DNA of 64,000 nt from Luteimonas sp. JM171 (GTDB lineage Bacteria > Pseudomonadota > Gammaproteobacteria > Xanthomonadales > Xanthomonadaceae): assembly GCF_001717465.1 (NCBI RefSeq), contig NZ_CP017074.1, positions 1,640,873 to 1,704,872 of the forward strand, written 5' to 3'. Within the stretch, counting starts at the first letter, position 1; every line of letters starts with the position of its first letter. Shown piece after piece: positions 37,958 to 45,126 of the stretch. The translations under genes and the position numbers were made by a program. The notes below the pieces were generated by a model that was given only the letters and a program-made list of their open reading frames with translations, made no database searches and was not told the origin of the DNA.

Positions 37958-38380
37958 ATGAAAGTGGGTTCGATCCTGATGCCGATGTCGATCGGCGAAC
38001 TGCTCGACAAGATCACCATCCTGGAGATCAAGTCCGAGCGCATCGCCGACGACAACAAGCGTCGCAACGTTGAAACCGAGCTGCACGGCCTGACCGCGAT
38101 CTGGGACGGGCTGCGCGGGCGGTACCCCGGCGTGGAGGAACTCAAGCAGGGGCTGAAGGCCGCCAACGAGGCGATGTGGGACGTGCAGGATGGCCTGCGC
38201 GAGCGCGAGGCGGCAAAGAACTTCGACGACGAGTTCATCCGCCTGGCCTGCGCCGTCGGCCGCGAGAACGCGGTGCGCGTGGGGATCAAGAACGACATCA
38301 ACCGGCTGGTGGGCTCTTCCTTCATCGACGAAAAGGAATACCAGGCGGACGCCGGCCGGCCGCAAGGCAAGGATTCCTGA
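37958..38380 (+). CDS. DUF6165 family protein
   Basis: Cytoplasmic protein of 140 residues, unknown function. It contains the family signature MSIGELLDKITILEIKSERI (about residues 10-29), NVETELHGLTAIWDGL and a helix-rich middle, with ENAVRVGIKNDINRLVGSSFIDEK at the end. Sequences like this are found in many Proteobacteria, often near envelope glycan genes (from memory, not tested). The GGAG motif abuts the ATG, so the ribosome site is unusual, but homolog N-termini support this start. It directly follows tRNA-Gly. Confidence 0.85.
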   Translation: MKVGSILMPMSIGELLDKITILEIKSERIADDNKRRNVETELHGLTAIWDGLRGRYPGVEELKQGLKAANEAMWDVQDGLREREAAKNFDDEFIRLACAVGRENAVRVGIKNDINRLVGSSFIDEKEYQADAGRPQGKDS

Positions 38381-38414
38381 GCGCGATAGCGGCTGACAGC
38401 GGGCTTCGGCTACT

Positions 38415-39812
38415 GTGCCCGCAACACCGCCCCCGCCCCCAGCTGTGACCAGTCCCGTGCCACCTGCATCCCGTTTCGGGCGTTTCCGCTCGGCGCTTTC
38501 GGCGTCGCCGCCCCTGTGGTGGGCGCTGCTGTACTTCTTCTGCCTGCTGTGCGGCTACTACGTCCTGCGGCCGGTGCGCGATGCCATGGGCGCGTCCCGC
38601 GATCCGGCGGCGGTCTTCCCCGCCTGGCTGCTGGAATGGGCGGCCGCGCGCGGCGTGGACCTGGGCGAATACACCCTGCAGGCGCTGTTCTCCGGCACCT
38701 TCATTGCCATGCTGGCGCTGCAGCCCGTGTACGGCGGGCTAGTGGCGCGGTTCCCGCGGCGGGTGTTCCTGCCGGTGGTGTACCTCGTCTTCATTGCCTG
38801 CCTGGTCGGGTTCTGGTGGGCGTTCGACACCGGCACCTCCGGACGCGGCGCGGTGTTCTTCATCTTCATCGCGGTGTTCAACCTGTTCGCGGTGATGGTG
38901 TTCTGGAGCTTCATGGCCGACGTGTTCGACAACGAGCACGCCAAGCAGGTCTACGGCTACATTGGAGCCGGCGGCACCATCGGAGCGCTGTCCGGGCCGG
39001 CGATCACGCGCCTGCTGGTCGAGCACATCGGGGTGGCGAACCTGCTGTTGGTGTCTGCCGGATTCCTCTCGCTGTGCCTGCTGTGCATCATCAAGCTGCG
39101 GCCGTGGGCGGTGAAGCGCGAGCTCGAAAACGCCGAGCAGAGCGGCGAACAGGCCATGGGCGGTTCGGTGTGGGCGGGACTGGTGCTGGTGTGGCGCGAC
39201 CCGCTGCTTCGCGCGCTGGCCATGCTGATGTTCTTTGGCGTGGGCATCGGCACCCTGCTGTACAACGAGCAGGCGGCGATCGTGCGGGCCTATTTCCCCA
39301 CCGCCGAGGCGGCCACCCGGTTCTACTCCACGCTCGACTGGGCGGTGAACGGGCTGACCATCGTGATCCAGCTGTTCGCGACCCGCTGGCTGCTGCGCCG
39401 CTACGGCGTGGCGCCGCTGCTGCTGCTGCCGGCGATCGCGATCCTCATCGGCTTCTCGCTGCTGGCGATGTCGCCGCTGCCGCTGCTGGTGGCGGCGGTG
39501 CAGGTGATGACGCGCGCCAGCGAGTTCTCGCTGAACAAGCCGGCGCGCGAGACGCTGTACACGCGCATGGACCGGGAGTCGCGCTACAAGGCCAAGGCGG
39601 TGATCGATACCGCGATCTACCGCGGCGGCGACGTCACCTTCGTGTGGATCCACAAGGCCCTGGCGGCGTTTGGGTCGGGCATCGTGTTCCTGTTCGGCGT
39701 GGGCATCGCGCTGGGCTTCAGCTTCAGCGCCTGGCGCGTGGTGCGCGAACAGCGCCGCCTGCCGGAGCAGAGCAGCGAGGCGAAGGGGGAAGCCGCGCGC
39801 CCGACTGCCTGA
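38415..39812 (+). CDS. NTP/NDP exchange transporter-like MFS protein
   Basis: Inner-membrane protein of 465 residues with about twelve TM helices. The opening helix PLWWALLYFFCLLCGYYVLRPVRDAMG carries the RPVRDAMG motif known from the nucleotide-exchange (ATP:ADP antiporter-like) families in non-obligate bacteria. MVFWSFMADVFDNEHAKQVYGYIGAGGTIGALSGP (about residues 155-190) and SEFSLNKPARETLYTRM are typical later motifs. The start is GTG at 38415 (an in-frame GTG at 38445 is an alternative). Real substrates of the free-living members are not known, and nucleotide exchange is not proven. Confidence 0.85.
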   Translation: MPATPPPPPAVTSPVPPASRFGRFRSALSASPPLWWALLYFFCLLCGYYVLRPVRDAMGASRDPAAVFPAWLLEWAAARGVDLGEYTLQALFSGTFIAMLALQPVYGGLVARFPRRVFLPVVYLVFIACLVGFWWAFDTGTSGRGAVFFIFIAVFNLFAVMVFWSFMADVFDNEHAKQVYGYIGAGGTIGALSGPAITRLLVEHIGVANLLLVSAGFLSLCLLCIIKLRPWAVKRELENAEQSGEQAMGGSVWAGLVLVWRDPLLRALAMLMFFGVGIGTLLYNEQAAIVRAYFPTAEAATRFYSTLDWAVNGLTIVIQLFATRWLLRRYGVAPLLLLPAIAILIGFSLLAMSPLPLLVAAVQVMTRASEFSLNKPARETLYTRMDRESRYKAKAVIDTAIYRGGDVTFVWIHKALAAFGSGIVFLFGVGIALGFSFSAWRVVREQRRLPEQSSEAKGEAARPTA

Positions 39813-39827
39813 GCGCGGGCGCGACGC

Positions 39828-39899
39828 TCAAGGCAGCAGCGGCAGCGCGAACAGCAGCGCCCCGAGTGCGAAGAGCAGCAGGACGAACCCGGAGTCCAT
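39828..39899 (-). CDS. possible 23-residue single-TM peptide downstream of fadE
   Basis: An ATG at 39899 lies 14 bases after the fadE stop codon, with an AGGG motif in front. It opens a frame MDSGFVLLLFALGALLFALP ending LLP and stop. The product is almost entirely a hydrophobic helix with a short polar N-terminus, which fits a small membrane peptide cotranscribed with fadE. It is too short to recognise by family. Coding status is unproven. Confidence 0.45.
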   Translation of the reverse strand: MDSGFVLLLFALGALLFALPLLP

Positions 39900-39913
39900 G
39901 CGCCGCCCTGTCG

Positions 39914-42379
39914 TCAGGCCGTCTCGCGCTCTTCCCGCGTGGCGCGGTAGCCCGCCGAGCGCAGCTCTTCAGTGTCGAAGTCGTCCACGCTGATTGCATC
40001 CAGGGTGAGCTCGCGCAGTTCCTGCAGCTGCTCGCGCTCGGCTTCGGTGATCCAGCCTTCGCGCACGCCTTCTTCCAGCTGGGACGCGAAGTCCAGCGCC
40101 TCGATGTCGCTGTTCTTCAACGCCTTGAGGAACTTGCGTTCCACCGGCTCGGCAGCGATGGCCTTGGCCAGGTAGCTGTTGATGCGGCCGCCGGGGTTGT
40201 TGGGGGCTGGGGTGAGATAGACCCCCTGGCCGAGGCGCTCGCGCGCGGGGCCGGGATTCATCAGCAGCGAGGCGACCCGATGGCTCAGGCGGTCGCCCGG
40301 GGCCACCGCGCGGCGGCCCAGTGGGAACACCAGCGCCCACATCAGCCAGCCCACCGGGCGGATCGGGAAGTTGCGCAGGGCGGCCGAGAGCGCGGTCTCG
40401 ATCTTGTGGACGCTGTCGTGGAACGCCCAGGCCAGCAGCGGCTGCTCGGCCTCGGGCGCGCCCTCGTCGTGATAGCGCTTGAGCATGGCGCTGGTCATGT
40501 ACAGGTGGCTGAGCACGTCGCCCAGGCGCCCGGACAGCGACTCCTTGAACTTGAGCTTGCCGCCGAGCATCAGCATCGACACGTCGGCCATCAGCGCCAG
40601 GTTGGCGGAGTAGCGGTCCAGCTTGCGGAAGTAGCGGCGGGTGTAGCCGTCGCCCGGGGCCTTGCCGATCTTCGAGCCGGTGATGCCGAACCAGAACGAG
40701 CGCACCGCGTTGGAGATCGCAAACCCGATGTGGCCGAACAGGTTGCGGTCGAACTCCACCAGCCCGCGCGCCTCGTCCGGATCCTGCGCCGCCTTCATTT
40801 CCTTCATCACCCACGGGTGGCACAGGATCGCGCCCTGCCCGAAGATCAGCAGGCTGCGGGTCATGATGTTGGCGCCTTCCACGGTGATCGCGATCGGCGA
40901 GGCCTGCCAGGCGCGCCCGCCGATGTTGCGCGGCCCCAGGATGATGCCCTTGCCGCCGACGATGTCCATGAAGTCGCCGGCCACCTGGCGGCCCATCTCG
41001 GTGCAGTGGTACTTGGCGATCGCCGAAGGCACCGACGGCACGTCACCGCGGTCCACCGCGGCCGCGGTCGCCTGCGACAGCGCGCTGGCCGCGTAGGCCT
41101 TGCCGCCGATGCGCGACAGCGCTTCCTCCACGCCCTCGAAGCGGCCGATCGACAGCCCGAACTGTTTGCGGATGCGCGCATAGGCGCCGGCCACCACCGC
41201 CGCGAACTTCACGCCGCCGCTGGCGGTGGAGGGCAGGGTGATCGAGCGGCCCACGGCCAGGCACTCGTTGAGCATGTTCCAGCCCATGCCGGCCATGTCC
41301 ACGCCGCCGATCAGCTGGCTGAGCGGGATGAAGACATCCTTGCCACGCACCGGCCCATTCTGGAACGGCGAGTTGAGCGGGAAGTGGCGGCGCCCGGCAT
41401 CCACGCCCGGGGTGTCACGCGGCATCAGCGCAAGGGTGATGCCGATGTCGCGCCTGTCGCCGATCAACCCGTCCGGGTCGTACATGCGGAAGGCCAGCCC
41501 GATCAGCGTCGAGACCGGCGCCAGGGTGATGTAGCGCTTGTCGAAGGTGAGCCGCACGCCCAGCACCTGGGCACCGTTCCACTCGCCCTTGCAGACGATG
41601 CCGAAGTCCGGGATCGAGGTCGCGTCGGAGCCGGCGAACGGGCCGGTCAGGGCGAAGCAGGGCACTTCTTCGCCAACGGCCAGGCGCGGCAGGTAGTACT
41701 CCTTCTGCTCGGGCGTGCCGTAGTGCATCAGCAGCTCGCCGGGGCCCAGCGAGTTGGGCACGCCCACCGTCGAACTGACCACGCTGGAAGCGGTGGACAG
41801 CTTCTGGATGACCTTGTGGTGGGCGAGCGCGGAAAAACCCAGCCCGCCGTATTCCTTCGGGATGATCATGCCGAAGAAGCGGTGTTTCTTGATGAAATCC
41901 CAGAGCTCGGGCGGCAGGTCGGCCTGGACATGGTTGATCTGCCATTCGTCCACCATCCTGCACAGTTCTTCCACCGGGCCATCGAGGAACGCCTGCTCCT
42001 CCGCGGTCAGCTCGGGCTTCGGATATGACAGCAGGGTCTCCCAGTCGGGATCGCCGGTGAACAGCTCGCCCTCGAATCCGACCGAGCCGGTTTCCAGCGC
42101 AATCCGCTCGGTCTGCGACAGCGGCGGCAGCACCTTGCGGAAGAACTTCAGCAGCGGCGCGGTGATGAGCGCCTTGCGCACCGGCGCCAGCAGCAGCGGC
42201 AGGCTGACCAGGGCCAGCAGCACCGCCGCCACTGCGGTGGCCGTGGTGCTGGCGCCAAGCAGCCAGCCGGCGACGAGCGCCGCCACCGCGATCGCGACCC
42301 ACGTGGCCAGGCGCAGGCGGTGGTAGGCGGCAAACGCGCCGGTGAGGATCAGGAGGAGGAAGGGAACCACAGCGCTCAT
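39914..42379 (-). CDS. fadE: acyl-CoA dehydrogenase, FadE type
   Basis: FAD-dependent first step of fatty-acid beta-oxidation, 821 residues (FadE-type length, about twice ordinary acyl-CoA dehydrogenases). N-terminal TM segments (residues 1-65) anchor it to the inner membrane. The dehydrogenase domain spans about 90-560 with FFGMIIPKEYGGLGFSALAHHKVIQKL, CFALTGPFAGSDATSIPD, and YITLAPVSTLIGLAF; the DUF1974 C-terminal domain follows (ALLFG..., YHDEGAPEAEQPLLAWAFHDSVHKIETAL, INSYLAKAIAAEPVERKFLKAL). The MSAVVPFLL start is chosen because the upstream frame reads the promoter region. A TetR regulator lies divergently. Confidence 0.96.
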   Translation of the reverse strand: MSAVVPFLLLILTGAFAAYHRLRLATWVAIAVAALVAGWLLGASTTATAVAAVLLALVSLPLLLAPVRKALITAPLLKFFRKVLPPLSQTERIALETGSVGFEGELFTGDPDWETLLSYPKPELTAEEQAFLDGPVEELCRMVDEWQINHVQADLPPELWDFIKKHRFFGMIIPKEYGGLGFSALAHHKVIQKLSTASSVVSSTVGVPNSLGPGELLMHYGTPEQKEYYLPRLAVGEEVPCFALTGPFAGSDATSIPDFGIVCKGEWNGAQVLGVRLTFDKRYITLAPVSTLIGLAFRMYDPDGLIGDRRDIGITLALMPRDTPGVDAGRRHFPLNSPFQNGPVRGKDVFIPLSQLIGGVDMAGMGWNMLNECLAVGRSITLPSTASGGVKFAAVVAGAYARIRKQFGLSIGRFEGVEEALSRIGGKAYAASALSQATAAAVDRGDVPSVPSAIAKYHCTEMGRQVAGDFMDIVGGKGIILGPRNIGGRAWQASPIAITVEGANIMTRSLLIFGQGAILCHPWVMKEMKAAQDPDEARGLVEFDRNLFGHIGFAISNAVRSFWFGITGSKIGKAPGDGYTRRYFRKLDRYSANLALMADVSMLMLGGKLKFKESLSGRLGDVLSHLYMTSAMLKRYHDEGAPEAEQPLLAWAFHDSVHKIETALSAALRNFPIRPVGWLMWALVFPLGRRAVAPGDRLSHRVASLLMNPGPARERLGQGVYLTPAPNNPGGRINSYLAKAIAAEPVERKFLKALKNSDIEALDFASQLEEGVREGWITEAEREQLQELRELTLDAISVDDFDTEELRSAGYRATREERETA

Positions 42380-42437
42380 GTCGGGACTCCGGCAGCGGCG
42401 GCGCGCTGGCGGGCTTGCCTGCGAACCGCCGGATAGA

Positions 42438-42528
42438 CCATACGCGGCAGTATGGGAAGGCCCGGCGACGCTGTCAAACGGCCTGCGCCTCCGGGCGGCG
42501 GCATGACGAAACGCCCCCGTATGGATAC
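42438..42528. promoter_or_regulatory. two palindromes in the fadE-tetR divergent region
   Basis: CCATAC-GCGGCA-GTATGG (42438-42455) is a perfect 6-bp-arm dyad, and GTATGGATAC (42519-42528) repeats the GTAT/ATAC half-sites 9 bp before the tetR ATG. Both share the GTATGG half-site, so a single dimeric regulator, most likely the adjacent TetR protein, could bind both. No other basis than symmetry and position. Confidence 0.5.
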
Positions 42529-42537
42529 ACTCGCCGC

Positions 42538-43146
42538 ATGGAAAAAGCCGCTCCGGGCAAGAAGAAGCCGACCAACAAGCCAAAGGAGCGCAACAGCCGC
42601 CTCAGCGCCGAAGACTGGGCCCAGGCGGCGCTTGACCTGATCGCCGAGCAGGGCGTCGCCGCGGTGGCGGTGGAGCCGCTCGCGCGCCGGCTGGGTGTCA
42701 CCAAGGGCAGCTTCTACTGGCATTTCCCTTCCCGCGATGCGCTGCTGCAGGCTGCGCTGGAGCGTTGGGAAACCGGGGAGCAGGAGGCGATCTTCGGCGC
42801 CCTGGAAGCCATCACTGATCCCCATGAACGCCTGCGCGGCCTGATCCTGATGGTCGCGTCGGAAATGCAGACGCACGTGATCTACAGCGCGCTGCTGCAG
42901 GCGCTGGACCACCCGATCGTGCAGCCGGTGATCGGCCGGGTATCCGAGCGCCGGCTGGAATACCTCACCGCTTCCTTCCGGCAGGTCGGCTTCGACCGCC
43001 CGCAGGCGCAGCATCGCGCGCGCCTGGCGTACAGCGCCTACGTCGGCTTCCTCCAGCTGCAGCTCCAGCTGCCGCAGTCGCGGCTCGACCACGAGACCTA
43101 CGAGCAGTACATCGGCCACGTGATGCAGACGCTGATCCCGGCCTGA
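42538..43146 (+). CDS. TetR/AcrR-family transcriptional regulator
   Basis: 202 residues. After a Lys-rich tail (EKAAPGKKKPTNKPKERN), the HTH domain reads WAQAALDLIAEQGVAAVAVEPLARRLGVTKGSFYWHFPSRDALLQAAL (about residues 24-72), a textbook TetR motif with SFYWHF. The rest is the helical ligand-binding and dimer domain. It is divergent from fadE, 158 bp between the two starts, with dyads between them, so fadE control by an acyl-CoA or fatty-acid signal is a likely guess. ATG at 42538 is chosen because the upstream frame is not family-like. Confidence 0.92.
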   Translation: MEKAAPGKKKPTNKPKERNSRLSAEDWAQAALDLIAEQGVAAVAVEPLARRLGVTKGSFYWHFPSRDALLQAALERWETGEQEAIFGALEAITDPHERLRGLILMVASEMQTHVIYSALLQALDHPIVQPVIGRVSERRLEYLTASFRQVGFDRPQAQHRARLAYSAYVGFLQLQLQLPQSRLDHETYEQYIGHVMQTLIPA

Positions 43147-43216
43147 AGCCTTCGGCGGGGCCATGCTGCGATGCAACGCGGCGCCCCGGTGCGCGAGCGG
43201 TTAAGCTTGCCGCTTT

Positions 43217-43233
43217 CCCGCATGTGGTGCGGG
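43217..43233 (+). other. hairpin in the pckG leader
   Basis: CCCGCA-TGTGG-TGCGGG forms a perfect 6-bp stem 26 bp upstream of the pckG start. There is no T tract. It may be a leader structure or chance. Confidence 0.3.
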
Positions 43234-43259
43234 CTTTGGCAGCATTTTCCGGAGGCAAG

Positions 43260-45065
43260 ATGAATGCAGTTCCCGCAGCACGGGCCACGCCCGTGAACGG
43301 CAGCGCGCTGGCGGCGCTGAACGACTGGGTGGCCGAAGTGGCCGAACTCACCCGTCCAGACGCGATCCACTGGTGCGACGGCAGCGACGCCGAATACCAG
43401 CGGTTGCTGGAGGCGATGCAGGCCGACGGAACGCTCCTGCCGCTGAACCAGGACACGCATCCGGGCTGCTGGCTGCATCGCTCCGATCCGCAAGACGTTG
43501 CGCGGGTGGAGCACTTGACCTTCGTGTGCACGTCCGCCCGCGAGGATGCCGGGCCGAACAACCACTGGATGGCGCCCGACGAAGCGCACGCGAAGATCGA
43601 CGGCCTGTTCGACGGCTGCATGCGCGGACGCACCCTCTACGTGGTGCCGTATTGCATGGGGCCGATCGATTCCCCGCTGGCCCGCTGCGGCGTTGAAATC
43701 ACCGACTCCCCGTATGTGGTCGCCAACATGCGGATCATGACCCGCATGGGCGCCGACGCGCTTGCGCGCATCGAGCGCGAGGGGGCGCAGGGCAAGCCGT
43801 TCGTCAAGGGCCTGCACTCCACCGGCGAACTTGATCCAGACCGCCGCTTCATCATGCACTTCCCCGAGGAGCTGGCCATCAAGTCCTACGGATCCGGCTA
43901 CGGCGGCAACGCCCTGCTGGGGAAGAAGTGCCACGCCCTGCGCATCGCCTCCTGGCAGGCGCGCCAGGAAGGCTGGCTGGCCGAGCACATGCTGATCGTG
44001 GGCGTGGAAAACCCGCAGGGCGAGACGCACTACATCGCCGCCGCCTTTCCCAGCGCCTGCGGCAAGACCAACCTCGCCATGCTCATCCCGCCCGAAGGCT
44101 ACCGCGCAAAAGGCTGGAAGGTGTGGACCGTGGGAGACGACATCGCCTGGATGCACCGCGGCGAAGACGGGCGGCTGTGGGCGATCAACCCGGAAGCGGG
44201 GTTCTTCGGCGTTGCCCCGGGCACGTCGGCCAAATCCAATCCCAATGCGCTGGCCTCCATCCAGCGCGACACGATCTTCACCAACGTCGCGGTGACCGCG
44301 GACAACCAGCCCTGGTGGGAAGGCCTGGATGACCGCGTGCCGGCGATCGATTGGCAGGGGCGCCCATATGACCCGGCCAATGGCCCGGCCGCGCACCCCA
44401 ATGCGCGATTCACCGTCAGTGCCAGCCAGTGCCCGACGTATTCACCGCACGCCGAGGACGCGCAGGGTGTTCCAATCAGCGCCATCGTCTTCGGCGGCCG
44501 GCGTGCCTCCCTGGTGCCGCTGGTGTTCCAGGCCCGTGACTGGGCGCATGGCGTGCTGGTGGGCGCGGCCATGGCCTCGGAGACCACGGCCGCGGCCACC
44601 GGGAAGGTGGGCGTGGTCCGCCGCGACCCGATGGCGATGAAGCCGTTCTGCGGATACCACTTCGGCGACTACTTCAGCCACTGGCTCTCGTTCGACCAGC
44701 CCGGTTCGAAGCTGCCGGGCATCTTCCACGTCAACTGGTTCCGCAAGGACGAGGAAGGCCGCTTCATGTGGCCGGGCTTTGGCGACAACATGCGCGTGCT
44801 GGAGTGGATCATCGGCCGGGTCACGGGCGAAGCCGGCGCGGTGGAGAGCGCGATCGGGCTGGTGCCCGAAGCATCGTCTCTGAACCGGGATGGCCTGGAC
44901 CTGGACGGGCAGACCCTGCGCAGCCTGCTGCAGGTGGATCCCGCCGGCTGGCGCCACGAATACAAGGCGATCGCGGAGTTCATCGGCGAATTCGGGGAGC
45001 GCCTGCCCGGGAAACTCAAAGCGGAAGCGGATCGGACCGCCCGGGCACTCGACGCCCTCGCCTGA
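43260..45065 (+). CDS. pckG: phosphoenolpyruvate carboxykinase (GTP)
   Basis: Converts oxaloacetate and GTP to phosphoenolpyruvate, GDP and CO2, the entry step of gluconeogenesis, 601 residues. The start follows a GGAGG site. Family marks are FVCTSAREDAGPNNHWM, GRTLYVVPYCMGPIDSPLA, the substrate loop KSYGSGYGGNALLGKKC, the P-loop FPSACGKTNLAML (about residues 263-275), and GDDIAWM for metal binding. The later PEAGFFGVAPGTS is the kinase-2 region, and VNWFRKDEEGRFMWPGFGDNMRVLEWI is typical of GTP-type enzymes. With class I aldolase and gap-pgk it gives a gluconeogenic route. Confidence 0.98.
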   Translation: MNAVPAARATPVNGSALAALNDWVAEVAELTRPDAIHWCDGSDAEYQRLLEAMQADGTLLPLNQDTHPGCWLHRSDPQDVARVEHLTFVCTSAREDAGPNNHWMAPDEAHAKIDGLFDGCMRGRTLYVVPYCMGPIDSPLARCGVEITDSPYVVANMRIMTRMGADALARIEREGAQGKPFVKGLHSTGELDPDRRFIMHFPEELAIKSYGSGYGGNALLGKKCHALRIASWQARQEGWLAEHMLIVGVENPQGETHYIAAAFPSACGKTNLAMLIPPEGYRAKGWKVWTVGDDIAWMHRGEDGRLWAINPEAGFFGVAPGTSAKSNPNALASIQRDTIFTNVAVTADNQPWWEGLDDRVPAIDWQGRPYDPANGPAAHPNARFTVSASQCPTYSPHAEDAQGVPISAIVFGGRRASLVPLVFQARDWAHGVLVGAAMASETTAAATGKVGVVRRDPMAMKPFCGYHFGDYFSHWLSFDQPGSKLPGIFHVNWFRKDEEGRFMWPGFGDNMRVLEWIIGRVTGEAGAVESAIGLVPEASSLNRDGLDLDGQTLRSLLQVDPAGWRHEYKAIAEFIGEFGERLPGKLKAEADRTARALDALA

Positions 45066-45091
45066 TGGGCCCGGCGCAGTCTGGAGGCTGC

Positions 45092-45122
45092 GCGGCCGGG
45101 GTGTGTTGACGCCCCCGGCCGC
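45092..45122. terminator. possible bidirectional terminator hairpin
   Basis: GCGGCCGGGG and CCCCGGCCGC pair over 10 bp around an 11-base loop between the convergent pckG and TPR-methyltransferase genes. There is no T tract on either side, so termination would be weak or factor-dependent. Confidence 0.4.
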
Positions 45123-45126
45123 CCGG

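Noticed and set aside
38516..42028. 1170-codon plus-strand frame over the NTP/NDP transporter and fadE
   Set aside because: It is read in another frame of the transporter gene and antisense to fadE, with no recognisable domain.
45066..45126. Strong intrinsic terminator after pckG
   Set aside because: The 10-bp hairpin has no T tract on either strand, so I list it only as a weak candidate.
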